DNA from: an unidentified bacterial endosymbiont
GTDB taxonomy: Bacteria; Pseudomonadota; Gammaproteobacteria; Enterobacterales; Enterobacteriaceae
Direction of reading: 5' to 3'
Assembly (NCBI RefSeq): GCF_918797525.1
Contig: NZ_OU963893.1
Location: 4,278,001-4,342,000, forward strand
DNA length: 64,000 nucleotides
Shown: piece after piece, positions 26,811-35,523 of the stretch
Numbering within the stretch: the stretch's first letter is position 1
Layout: each line of letters begins with the position of its first letter
The notes under the pieces: generated by a model
Told to the model about the DNA's origin: nothing
The model's database searches: none
The model's input: the letters and a program-made list of their open reading frames with translations, nothing else
Made by a program: the position numbers and the translations under genes

Positions 26811-26862
26811 GTTTATCTCTACACAAAAGACACTTTTACGTGTCCTTTGTGTAGAGATAAAC
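26811..26862. repeat. Large inverted repeat upstream of the autotransporter gene
   Basis: Arms of 23 nt (26811-26833 and 26840-26862) match at 22 positions around a 6-nt loop TTTTAC. The left arm begins GTTTATCTCTACACAAA. In RNA this would be a very stable hairpin ~110 nt before the ATG at 26972. No T-tract follows on either strand, so an ordinary terminator is unlikely. Confidence 0.8.
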
Positions 26863-26971
26863 GGTAAAAATACGCATTCAGCCAAAACTTCCCAGCCCCA
26901 TGTACAAAACAACCTGTTCGCCCTTTCTGGATTTCCCCAGACTTCAGCACAATCGCTACAGGGAGATCCCA

Positions 26972-28849
26972 ATGAAAATCGCGCCTTACCTGATAACACT
27001 GACGCTACCGTTTATCTCGTTATCTGCCAGAGCGGATTACCACACCCAAATTAACGCCGGAAATACCGTTTCTGGCGATGTTGTTGATGGCTCAAAGGGT
27101 AATCAGCACGTTTATGGCACGCTGACTGACTCCACCATCACTGGCCCCTACACCTATAGCTACGTTGGCGATGGCGGGCAAACCAATCACATCACTGTTA
27201 CCGATCACGGTGAGCTGTTTCTGGAACCGGGCGGCAGCGCTTATGACACTTCGGTTTACGGCGTGATGCAAAATCAGAGCGGACTCGATGAAAACACCAC
27301 AGTGCAGTCCGGTGGACAATACACGTTGGGCGGCTATGGTATCTCCCACCAGCTCACCGTAGCACAGGGCGGCAGCGCTCAAATAAATGATGGTGCGCTG
27401 GATAGCTTCTGGCTCTATGGGTTGATGGACGTCAACAGCCAGGCAACGCTGACAGGCACAGGTTCAGTGGGTAGCAGCGGCGAACTGGTACTTAACGAGG
27501 GCGCAAAAACTTCCGGCCTAACCTTAGCACTGAATGGCGTACTTTCCCTGCAAAACGGCAGTGATGCTGGTCCGCATCATTATCAGATTGCAGGTCTGGA
27601 GATGGATGGCGGTACAGTGCTGTTTGACCCAACCTCCTTCGCCACACTGGATATGGAAACGCTCTCTGGCAGCGGCAATTTCTGGATGAATACCAATATC
27701 GCCGCACAACAGGGCGATATGATTAACGTCTCCGGGGAAGCTAACGGCGATTTTGGGATCAGGATAAACGACACTGGCGAATCCCCCGCAGATCCACAGT
27801 CGCTACAGGTCGTACAAACCGGAGGTGGAGACGCGCAGTTTACGCTGTTGAACCCAAACCAGCAGGTAGATATCGGCACCTGGGAATATGGCCTCACTCC
27901 CGACGGTCAGGGCAACTGGTCGCTGACGCCGCAGGCAACCCCCACGCCATCGACTGAAGCCGTACTGGCGATGGCAAACGTAACTCCCACCATTTTTCAG
28001 GCCGAAGCCAGTGTGCTGCAAACCCGTCTGGATGTTACTCGCTCCCGTCCGCATCAGGGAGAGCTATGGGTGCAGGCGCTGAGTAATCGCTTTGACGTTA
28101 ACCGCACAGTTAATGCAGCTTATCACCAGCGGCTCGATGGGATGATGATGGGCTATGACAGAAATCTTCCTCGCCAGACTGGCCTGCTTACACTCGGCAT
28201 TGCTGGCGGCTACAGCCGTTCCGATCTTGATCTCGCCAACAACAGCGACGGCTCAGTAGACAGCTACAGCGCCGCGTTATACGCCAGCTATTATGATCAA
28301 AGTCGTTTCTGGCTGGACGGAATGCTGAAAGGCAATCTGTTTAACCAGCACCTTAATGCCCGCATGAGTTCCGGCGGCCATGCCGACGGCAGTTACACCA
28401 TCCCCGGTCTGGGTGGCGGCCTGGTTGCCGGGTATGACGCCAGATTCGCCGGGGCCACCCTATCTCCCTTTATCGGTTTCACCGGCTTCATTTCACAAAG
28501 TGATAATTACTGGCTATCGAACGGTATGCAGGCACATCCCGGCACGGCTAAATCTGCGCTGGGGCAAGTCGGGTTTCGGCTGCGTCAAAATATGACGACT
28601 CGTCATGGAACACAGTTCGTTCCGTGGCTGAAAGTCGCGCTGGAGCAGGAGTTTGTGCATAACAACCCGGTCAGAGTTAATGACGATAATTTCAATAACG
28701 ATATCGCCGGAACAAGAGGAAGCTACCAGGCTGGCATCAGCGCCGCTCTCACGCCGCACATGCATATTTACGCCAGTATCAATTACGAGAAAGGTGATGG
28801 GATGGAATCGCCGTGGACCGGGAATGCAGGTTTTAGCTATAGCTTCTAA
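26972..28849 (+). CDS. AIDA-like autotransporter with a short passenger
   Basis: About 625 residues from ATG 26972, which has GGGAG at the right distance. It begins with a signal peptide (MKIAPYLITLTLPFISLSARA); the upstream in-frame ATG at 26900 would bury that signal. The passenger (~25-340) is made of short beta-helix repeats rich in Gly, Thr and Asn, with AIDA-type phrases (SGGQYTLGGYGISHQLTVAQGGSAQINDG in part). The C-terminal ~270 residues form the beta-barrel (GELWVQALSNRFDVNR; TLGIAGGYSRSDLDL) and end in YSF, the outer-membrane targeting signature. It probably acts as an adhesin or aggregation factor; the passenger is small for the family. Confidence 0.88.
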   Translation: MKIAPYLITLTLPFISLSARADYHTQINAGNTVSGDVVDGSKGNQHVYGTLTDSTITGPYTYSYVGDGGQTNHITVTDHGELFLEPGGSAYDTSVYGVMQNQSGLDENTTVQSGGQYTLGGYGISHQLTVAQGGSAQINDGALDSFWLYGLMDVNSQATLTGTGSVGSSGELVLNEGAKTSGLTLALNGVLSLQNGSDAGPHHYQIAGLEMDGGTVLFDPTSFATLDMETLSGSGNFWMNTNIAAQQGDMINVSGEANGDFGIRINDTGESPADPQSLQVVQTGGGDAQFTLLNPNQQVDIGTWEYGLTPDGQGNWSLTPQATPTPSTEAVLAMANVTPTIFQAEASVLQTRLDVTRSRPHQGELWVQALSNRFDVNRTVNAAYHQRLDGMMMGYDRNLPRQTGLLTLGIAGGYSRSDLDLANNSDGSVDSYSAALYASYYDQSRFWLDGMLKGNLFNQHLNARMSSGGHADGSYTIPGLGGGLVAGYDARFAGATLSPFIGFTGFISQSDNYWLSNGMQAHPGTAKSALGQVGFRLRQNMTTRHGTQFVPWLKVALEQEFVHNNPVRVNDDNFNNDIAGTRGSYQAGISAALTPHMHIYASINYEKGDGMESPWTGNAGFSYSF

Positions 28850-28972
28850 TAACACCGTAAAGCTATAGCGATAAACACCACGTTGTTCCATAAAAAGGTC
28901 TTAGTATTGATATACGCCCTGTTAATGGAACAAATCAGTCCTCCATTATGACAATTTACATCATTAATACGT

Positions 28973-29050
28973 CTATCGATATCGACCAACCGATAGGTAA
29001 AAGGGTGATGCCAGTGGCATCAAAATTTCCATCAAACAATCTTCCCACCT
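28973..29050. repeat. Dispersed accessory-region repeat, copy C
   Basis: The core 28987-29022 begins CAACCGATAGGTAAAAGGG and ends in the palindrome TGATGCCAGTGGCATCA. The ~28 bp after it (ending TCTTCCCACCT) resemble those after copy D (TCTTCCTGCCT). It lies between the autotransporter and fic genes. Confidence 0.8.
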
Positions 29051-29158
29051 AAGTTCTCACTTTTCCATTGCTTACAACCCCTCACACCGTCACTCTGCGC
29101 TGGAGCTAACGCTGAGCTGGAACGTTATGCCAGTCGTCATGTTTTATCTGAGAGCAAT

Positions 29159-29237
29159 CTATCTCAAAAATAATAAACATTGAGATAGTTGTACAAAGCA
29201 GTCTATACTATCTCAAATCAATGAAATTTTGAGATAG
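29159..29237 (+). promoter_or_regulatory. Fic promoter with two identical operator palindromes
   Basis: Two copies of an inverted repeat CTATCTCAA-N12-TTGAGATAG lie at 29159-29188 and 29208-29237, 49 bp apart. A likely promoter sits across them: -35 TTGAGA (29180-29185, inside the first operator), an 18-bp spacer, and -10 TATACT (29204-29209), which overlaps the left arm of the second. The right arm of the second ends 4 bp before the ATG and covers the ribosome-binding site. A bound repressor would block both transcription and translation. The Fic protein's own C-terminal winged helix is the obvious candidate. Confidence 0.8.
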
Positions 29238-29241
29238 CCAC

Positions 29242-30540
29242 ATGCCAATCAAAAGACCACCGGCACTTGTTCCGTTTTCCCAGCTCACCGGGGCGGATCT
29301 CGAAGCCCACCAGCACTACAGCCGCGTGACGGACGATAAAGGTCGCTATCTTCCGTTTGACGAATTTTGCCGCCGCACAGCCCGTGGAGAAAATGTCTCG
29401 ATTGCCTGGACACTTACGCGCCGGGCGCGTAACTCAGCCATGCAACGGATTAATTATCGCAACGAAGCAGGCGAACAGGCGGGTTTTGTCCTGACGCCTA
29501 ATATTATGTCAGTGTGTGAGCTGGTAGATAAACACGCCACAAGGCTGGCGCTTAAAGAACTTACCACCAGGCTCAGGGGCGCAGGTAAAGAGTTAACGGT
29601 ACTAAGCCTGGAAGAACCAATTACCTCATCGCAACTGGAAGGCGCTAACACAACCATGCTTGTGGCGCGGAACATGCTGGAAAGCGGGAGGGCTCCCCGC
29701 ACCGAAGATGAACACATGATCGCGGGTAATGCGCGGTTGATGGCCGAAATACCGGAACTCATCCAGGAGCCATTAACACCGGACTTAATCCGTCGCTTCC
29801 ATGCCGTTGGCATGGGTGGAATTAACGACGAAAAATACCGTCCCGGCGAATTCCGCGATACCGATGATGTGGTGATTGCCGACGATGACGGTAACACTGT
29901 TCACCAGCCCCCAGCCGCCGCCAACCTGCCGGAACGCCTGCAAATGGTGTGCGATTTCGTAAACGACACTGAACACTACATTCACCCACTGGTAAAGGCT
30001 TGTATTCTTCACTTCATGATCGCCCACGAACACCCTTTCAGAGACGGTAACGGGCGTACAAGTCGTGGGCTGTTTTACTGGCACATGCTGAAATCAGGGT
30101 ATGACGTGTTTAAATATGTGTCGATCAGCCAGCTACTACATGCCGCCCCGGCTAAATACGCCCACAGCTACCAGTACACTGAAACCGATGGCATGGATCT
30201 GACATACTACCTTGAATATCAGGCCAGTATTATCCATCGGGCAATGGTAAAACTCTTACAGCATGTAGACGATCTGGTTGCCCGCGCGGCCCGAGTTGAT
30301 CATTTTTTGTATAAATCAGGGAGCTTATCGCGGCTGAGCGGACGGCAAGTCACACTGCTCAATATCATTCTGGCAGAGCCTGGTAAGACATATTCCGCAG
30401 CAGGCGTCGCTGAGGCGCTGGGCGTATCGGATAACACTGCGCGTAATGACCTGCGTACCCTGGTGCGTGAAAATCTCTTAACCGAGATATCAGAAAACGA
30501 CCAGAAAACAGTTTATCGGGTATCCCAGGATCTGAGCTAA
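29242..30540 (+). CDS. Fic-domain protein with N-terminal inhibitory motif and C-terminal winged helix
   Basis: 432 residues. The active-site motif HPFRDGNGRTSR starts at His264, a complete Fic signature for AMP (or other NMP) transfer. An inhibitory helix of the (S/T)xxxE(G/N) type is present as SSQLEG, with Glu133 expected to block ATP binding. This makes it a self-inhibited enzyme with an N-terminal inhibitory helix. Residues ~350-432 form a winged helix (SRLSGRQVTLLNIILAEPGK; VAEALGVSDNTARNDLRTL), likely DNA-binding. The gene is transcribed alone, with operators directly upstream. Its target protein cannot be told from the sequence. Confidence 0.9.
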   Translation: MPIKRPPALVPFSQLTGADLEAHQHYSRVTDDKGRYLPFDEFCRRTARGENVSIAWTLTRRARNSAMQRINYRNEAGEQAGFVLTPNIMSVCELVDKHATRLALKELTTRLRGAGKELTVLSLEEPITSSQLEGANTTMLVARNMLESGRAPRTEDEHMIAGNARLMAEIPELIQEPLTPDLIRRFHAVGMGGINDEKYRPGEFRDTDDVVIADDDGNTVHQPPAAANLPERLQMVCDFVNDTEHYIHPLVKACILHFMIAHEHPFRDGNGRTSRGLFYWHMLKSGYDVFKYVSISQLLHAAPAKYAHSYQYTETDGMDLTYYLEYQASIIHRAMVKLLQHVDDLVARAARVDHFLYKSGSLSRLSGRQVTLLNIILAEPGKTYSAAGVAEALGVSDNTARNDLRTLVRENLLTEISENDQKTVYRVSQDLS

Positions 30541-30610
30541 ACCCCGGAACAAAAACTACCTCTGATAAATCAGCACAATGTTATGGGGATTGATGCCACT
30601 GGTATCAATC

Positions 30611-30694
30611 CAATGTCAGTCAATCTCAACCAACCGCCAGGTAAAAGGGTGATGCCAGTGGCATCAGAACTCCAGTCCAACAGTCTTCCTGCCT
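30611..30694. repeat. Dispersed accessory-region repeat, copy D
   Basis: The core 30631-30666 begins CAACCGCCAGGTAAAAGGG and ends in TGATGCCAGTGGCATCA. A second, imperfect palindrome, TGATGCCACTGGTATCA, lies just before it at ~30591. It separates fic from the HipB-like gene. Confidence 0.8.
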
Positions 30695-30785
30695 GCGTTT
30701 TCGCTTCCCCCTTGCTCCCGCCCTCCATCGCAACAGAAAAAAATGTAAATATTTTAGCTTTTTAACGCCATTATCGCAGTAATAA

Positions 30786-30849
30786 TAGCACTTTCTTCCA
30801 TGTACTGATTACAAGTAATAACAAAGGCTGAATTGATATGAAAGTGCTA
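30786..30849. promoter_or_regulatory. Inverted repeat in the leader of the hipBA-like pair
   Basis: TAGCACTTTC (30786-30795) and GAAAGTGCTA (30840-30849) are perfect 10-bp inverted repeats 44 bp apart, upstream of the HipB-like start at 30894. Spaced operators of this kind suit an autoregulating antitoxin, but binding is not shown. Confidence 0.5.
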
Positions 30850-30893
30850 ATATTATGGCAATATACAATTTTAAAAGATAAAATATTACCACT

Positions 30894-31379
30894 ATGGCTA
30901 AAAAAACCGCTCCATTACTTCCTGATACTAACCAGTTGCTTGCTGAATTCGGTGAGCGGCTCAAGCTGGCGCGCCTGCGGCGTAAACTCACAGCAAAACA
31001 GGTTGCGGAACGAGCAGGTATGTCGCCAATGACTCTGCGTTCTCTCGAATCAGGTGGGGCTGGTGTGACGATCGGGGCTTACTTATCAGTTATGCAGATT
31101 TTAGGGCTTGAAAACGATCTGAATAAACTTGCTGCCGAGGATGACCTGGGACGCCAGCTTCAGGATTCCCGGCTGATAAGAAAAATGCTCGTTTCTCGTT
31201 CCCCTACCTCCAATCGCAAAAACACGCATACCGGGAACGTCATTAAACACGATGCCTCCGGCAAACAAGTTACGACCTCAGCACCTTCAGAACATCCCGA
31301 GGTAAAAACACCAACGGCGACGTCTGCATCCCTGGCCGCACTGTTAAAACCAATAAAGAAACCCATAAAAGGTAACTGA
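30894..31379 (+). CDS. HipB-like antitoxin/XRE-family regulator
   Basis: 161 residues. Residues ~15-75 form an XRE helix-turn-helix ([20 protein letters not shown], then [15 protein letters not shown]). The tail (~100-161) is Lys/Thr/Pro-rich and longer than in E. coli HipB. Its stop is followed 2 bp later by the HipA-like gene, the classic hipBA arrangement. Since the toxin gene is cut short, this may now be an orphan repressor. Confidence 0.82.
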   Translation: MAKKTAPLLPDTNQLLAEFGERLKLARLRRKLTAKQVAERAGMSPMTLRSLESGGAGVTIGAYLSVMQILGLENDLNKLAAEDDLGRQLQDSRLIRKMLVSRSPTSNRKNTHTGNVIKHDASGKQVTTSAPSEHPEVKTPTATSASLAALLKPIKKPIKGN

Positions 31380-31381
31380 CG

Positions 31382-32041
31382 ATGGCAATGATCGGCGTAT
31401 ACGCAGACTGGGATGGGCTGTATGGTCCCAAACGAATCGGTTTCCTGCACAGCCGCCGGACCCGTGCGCGTGAACTATTTGAATTTCAGTATGATCCGCA
31501 GGCATTAACTCACCCCGCACTTAATTTTCTGCAACTTGACCCAGAAATAATGCTGTTTGAGGGAGCACAGTATCCGACGCCGCCACGAGATAAATTTGGC
31601 GTATTTGGCGATTCCAGCCCGGACCGTTGGGGGCGAATGTTGATGAAACGACGTCTGGAACGGGATATTCGCGAAGGACTCCAGGCAGAAGGTACACAAT
31701 TGTATGAATCTGATTTTCTGCTGGGCGTACATGATCTCTATCGGGTTGGCGCTCTGCGTTACAAACTGGAAGATGCAGGTGAGTTTCTCGATGACCGAAT
31801 TGATGTTGCCGCACCACCTTTTACCGAAATTGCTGCATTAGAAAGGGCCAGTCGGGCGCTTGAGGACGATCCGGATAACAAAGCCTTGATGGGTCAGGAA
31901 TGGGCGTGGAAGCTAACAGCGATACCGAACGCCAGCGCTTCGCCGAGCTGCTGGCCCGTAAAGAGCATCAGCGGGTGGAGAAAGAACTGGCATTCCAGCG
32001 TGCCTACGACCAGGCATGGAAGCGGATTTACCCGACGCTGA
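31382..32041 (+). pseudogene. HipA-like toxin gene, 3' truncated by fusion to the conjugative element
   Basis: The first ~165 residues are HipA-like: VYADWDGLYGPKRIGFLHSR, then FGVFGDSSPDRWGRMLMKRR, and EIAALERASRALEDDPDN. Full HipA kinases are ~430 residues, and the ATP-binding and catalytic parts are missing. After about 31890 the frame reads through the next gene out of phase (WAWKLTAIPNASASPSCW...) and stops at 32041. The protein cannot be an active kinase. The break is the joint between accessory region and conjugative element. Confidence 0.85.
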
Positions 32042-32352
32042 CGCCCATCCGCAGCGTCGTCCAGCCGCGTCTGGCGCTGTTCGTCAGCGAAAAATGCCCG
32101 GCCTGCGAGACGCTGGCGCAGAAGCTTATCAACGACGACCGTCCGCTGGACATCTGGCTGGTCAACAGCCGTAACGACGATGCCAGCCTGCAACGCTGGG
32201 CGCAGCGCCAGCATATTGATATGCGCAAGGTCGAACGCGGGCAGATAACGCTTAATCACGATAACGGGCGCTGGCAACGCCTCGGCGGCGGAAAACTGCC
32301 GTTATTGCTGGAGCAACAGGGGGAGCAATGGCGTCCCGTCTCTGCACCCTGA
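31900..32352 (+). pseudogene. TIGR03759-like conjugative element protein, 5' truncated
   Basis: From GVEANSDTERQRFAELLARK the frame matches the C-terminal part of the TIGR03759 family of integrative-element proteins, with a thioredoxin-like CPAC in LFVSEKCPACETLAQKL. The N-terminal portion is missing because hipA sequence lies directly upstream. The in-frame ATG at 31900 could give a 150-residue product, but without its normal start or signal. It overlaps the next gene. Confidence 0.75.
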
Positions 32353-32861
32353 CAGTCGGCCTGCTCATCAGCGCTCACGCCTGTGCCGTGCCGCCGCTGT
32401 ATGCGCAAATCGCCCGCCAGCAACAGGTTCCGGCTGAACTGCTCTACGCGGTGGCCCGTGCTGAAAGCGGTACCCGACTGACGCAGGGAGTACATCCATG
32501 GCCGTGGACGCTGAATATTGCCGGAACCGGCTACCGTTACCCCAGCCGTTCTTCAGCCTGCCGGGCATTGCTGGCCTTCGCCCGAACCCGCAACCTGAAA
32601 CGCATCGACGCCGGGCTGGGACAGATTAATCTCGGCTGGAACGGGCAATGGTTCCCCTCGCTGTGCGCCAGTTTTGATCCGGCTGACAATCTCACCGTCA
32701 CCGCCCTGCTGCTGCGTCAGCACTACAACGCATCCCCCGGAAGCTGGCTGGACGCCGCCGCCCGCTACCACCATCCCGCCGGAGGCAAGCCCGCCGCCGT
32801 CTACCGCCAGAAAATCAGCCAGCAAATCCGGCTACTCTCCGCATCAGGAACGTCGCCATGA
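32328..32861 (+). CDS. Conjugative element lytic transglycosylase (VirB1-like)
   Basis: 177 residues with a signal peptide (MASRLCTLTVGLLISAHACA) and an SLT fold. The likely catalytic Glu is in LLYAVARAESGTRL, followed by GLGQINLGWNGQW. It should open the peptidoglycan for the mating apparatus. GGGGGAG lies just before the ATG. The start lies inside the preceding gene, and the stop overlaps the next one as ATGA. Confidence 0.88.
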   Translation: MASRLCTLTVGLLISAHACAVPPLYAQIARQQQVPAELLYAVARAESGTRLTQGVHPWPWTLNIAGTGYRYPSRSSACRALLAFARTRNLKRIDAGLGQINLGWNGQWFPSLCASFDPADNLTVTALLLRQHYNASPGSWLDAAARYHHPAGGKPAAVYRQKISQQIRLLSASGTSP

Positions 32862-33265
32862 AACACCTTATTCCAGCCATGCTGTTGTTTACTGTTGCCG
32901 CTATTGCCGGGCCTGCCGTTCCCATGCAGGCACTGGATGAAGCCCGGTTGCTGCCGGTCATCACCCGCGATCTGCATCCTGGTCAGCAACCCCGTCTGGC
33001 GCTCAGCCTGCCGGGAATGACGCCACTGTTTTTAATCGGCGACGATCCTCTGTCCACAGAATGGCTGCGCCAGCACCGGGACGCGTTAAAAACCCTGCAC
33101 GCCACCGGGCTGGTCGTGAACGTCACCACGCTGGCGCGGTTGAATGCCCTACGGGCCATCGCACCGACGTTAACGCTGCTGCCCGTCAGTGCCGACGATA
33201 TGGCAAAACATCTGCCCATCACCGCGTATCCGGTGCTGATCACCGACAAGGGACTGGAACAGTGA
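32858..33265 (+). CDS. TIGR03765-like (PFL_4695) conjugative element protein
   Basis: 135 residues with a signal peptide (MKHLIPAMLLFTVAAIAGPA) and the family pattern LSLPGMTPLFLIGDDPLSTEW ... TAYPVLITDKGLEQ. It is thought to be a periplasmic protein of the type G transfer system; its function is unknown. It lies between the transglycosylase and traD, as in SPI-7/PAPI-1-type elements, and overlaps traD by 4 bp (GTGA). Confidence 0.82.
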   Translation: MKHLIPAMLLFTVAAIAGPAVPMQALDEARLLPVITRDLHPGQQPRLALSLPGMTPLFLIGDDPLSTEWLRQHRDALKTLHATGLVVNVTTLARLNALRAIAPTLTLLPVSADDMAKHLPITAYPVLITDKGLEQ

Positions 33266-35294
33266 GGCTCGATTTTATCCTGCGCCCGGCGGTGGAGCTT
33301 TACAGCGCCAGCGCGGCCCTGCTGGCGGCAGTATGGTGCGTTATCGCACCGCAGTTGTTCCTGCTTACTCCCCTTTCTGGATGGCTGCTGGCGCTGGCAT
33401 TGCTTTCACTGTCTGCCCTGCGGCTAAAGCAGGGAGTACGCATCCTGTGCTTTCGCCGCCGCGTGCGCCATCTGCCGCTCTGGACGCTCTCTGCTAGCCG
33501 TATCCCGCAGTTACCCGACTCGCTGTTTCTCGGGCGCGGCTTTCGGTGGCTACCCACGCATACCCAACGGCTGTATTTGTGTCACCTGCCACAGTGTGAA
33601 CACTGGCTGCGGACAGACCGTCCTTCCGCCAGCGGCGGCGATCCACTGCTGCACGGCGTGGAGCTGCACGAAGGCCACGTCACGCTGCCACTGCGCGACC
33701 GACCGGGACATACGCTGGTACTCGGCACCACCCGCGTCGGCAAAACCCGGCTGGCGGAGCTGCTGATTGCCCAGGATATTCGCCGTGGCGACACGGTGAT
33801 TGTTTTCGACCCCAAGGGCGACGCCGACCTGCTGCGTCGCGTCTGGGCTGAAGCGCACCGCGCCGGGCGGGAAAGCGTCTTCTGGCTGTTCCATCTTGGC
33901 TGGCCAGAGATTTCCGCCCGCTACAACGCCGTCGGACGTTTTGGCCGCATTTCGGAAGTTGCCAGCCGTATCGCCGGACAACTTTCCACCGAGGGCAACT
34001 CCGCCGCCTTCCGCGAGTTCGCATGGCGCTTCGTCAACATCATCACCCGCGCCCTGGTGGCGCTGGGCCAGCGACCGGACTACGCCCGCATCGCCCGTCA
34101 CGTTATCAATATCGACGAACTGTTTATCGACTACGCTCGCGCCTTTCTGCCCGGACACGACCGACAGGCATTGGACAACGTGGTGCGGATTGCCGGTGGC
34201 ATCACCGAGAAAAACACGCCGCGTAACCTTCAGGGACGGGACAACTACGTCGTCGCACTGGAGCAGTACCTTTCCACCACCCGGCTGCATGACCCGATCC
34301 TCGACGGCCTACGTTCTGCCGTGCGCTACGACAAAACCTATTTCTTAAGATCGTCGCCTCGCTGCTGCCGCTGCTGGAAAAACTGACCACAGGGAAAATC
34401 GCGCAACTGCTGGCCCCGGACTACGGCGACCTCAACGATCCACGCCCGGTATTCGACTGGCAGCAGGCCATTCGCCAGCGGGCGATTGTCTATGTCGGGC
34501 TGGATGCGCTGTCCGATGCAGAGATTGCCGCCGCTGTCGGCAATTCCATGTTCGCCGATCTGGTCAGCGTCGCCGGGCATATCTACAAGCACGGCGTGAT
34601 GGATGGCCTGCCGCAGACGGAAGAGAAAGCGGCAATCAACCTGCACTGCGATGAGTTCAGCGAACTGATGGGCGATGAATTTATTCCGCTGATCAACAAA
34701 GGCGGCGGCGCAGGCGTGCAGGTCACGGCTTACACCCAGACGCTCTCCGATATCGAAGCCCGCATCGGCGACCGCGCCAAAGCGGGACAGGTGGTCGGCA
34801 ACTTCAACAGTCTGATCATGATGCGGGTGCGGGAGACCGCCACCGCCGAACTACTGACAAAGCAACTGCCGCAGGTGGATGTGCTCAGCAACAGCGTCAG
34901 TTCCGGCGTCACCGACAGCGCCGACGCTCAGGGCAATATCGGGTTTTCCAGCAACACCCAGGATCGCGTGAGCAGCGTACAGGTGCCGCTACTGGAACCC
35001 GCCTCACTGGTCCAACTCCCCAAAGGCCAGGCATTTGCCCTGCTGGAAGGCGGTCAGCTCTGGAAATTACGTATCCCGTTACCGGACGCGGCGCACGATC
35101 TGCTGATGCCGGAAAACATCGCGCAAATCGCCCGTTATATGGAAAAACAGTACGACAGCGCTCCCGTATGGTGGAACCGCCCGGAGACAGTTGTAACGAC
35201 GAAAAATGACCCTATTTTATGGCTGAACGACAGCGAAACCACGGAGAAACTGACCGATGACACCCCGGACACATCGCCATCTCGTAAGCGTTGA
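33262..35294 (+). pseudogene. traD: Type IV coupling protein TraD, broken by a single-base frameshift
   Basis: The GTG at 33262 starts a ~677-residue coupling ATPase. It has two N-terminal membrane helices, Walker A GTTRVGKTRL near residue 155, and Walker B TVIVFDPKGDADLL. At ~34341-34347 (TATTTCTTAAG) the frame is lost and stops at 34386. One extra base there would restore KIVASLLPLLEKLTTGKIAQ, which continues in the next frame through HCDEFSELMGDEF (second ATPase motif) to 35294. TraD links the relaxosome to the transfer channel, so a real frameshift would abolish transfer. A homopolymer sequencing error is an open alternative. Confidence 0.85.
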
Positions 35295-35523
35295 AGTTAT
35301 ATCGCCCGCGCAAACCTTGCCACTTCCCCTGCAACAGGCAGTAGATGCGTTGACGCAGGGAGAAACGCCCGACCAGATTATCGCTCGCATGAATTTGCAG
35401 GGCTTTCAGGCATGGCGCGAAGCTACATCACCGCAGGATGAACACGACATTTTTCAGGTACGACTGCATGAGGCGCACGAGGCTCGATTCCTCTGCCACT
35501 ATATCACCCTGCCACTGCACTGA
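35257..35523 (+). CDS. Small conserved conjugative element protein, function unknown
   Basis: 88 residues, overlapping the traD 3' end by 38 bp and the next gene by one base. It is soluble, with no motif I recognise (LPLPLQQAVDALTQGETPDQ; FQAWREATSPQDEHDIFQVR). The overlaps on both sides argue that it is a translated part of the transfer operon. Confidence 0.6.
   Translation: MTPRTHRHLVSVEVISPAQTLPLPLQQAVDALTQGETPDQIIARMNLQGFQAWREATSPQDEHDIFQVRLHEAHEARFLCHYITLPLH

Larger units (their letters stand above)
26377..26971. other. Intergenic region with two strong palindromic elements
   Basis: A 595-bp gap between divergent genes: the toxin (minus) and the autotransporter (plus). I see no gene in it. 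It contains an 18-bp perfect palindrome at 26725-26742 and a 23-bp-arm inverted repeat at 26811-26862 (separate entries). It must carry both promoters. Confidence 0.6.

Noticed and set aside
33061..33261. Extending traD upstream to the ATG at 33061
   Set aside because: That would overlap most of the TIGR03765-like gene. The GTG at 33262 overlaps its stop by 4 bp, as in neighbouring gene pairs, and gives the expected membrane-helix start.
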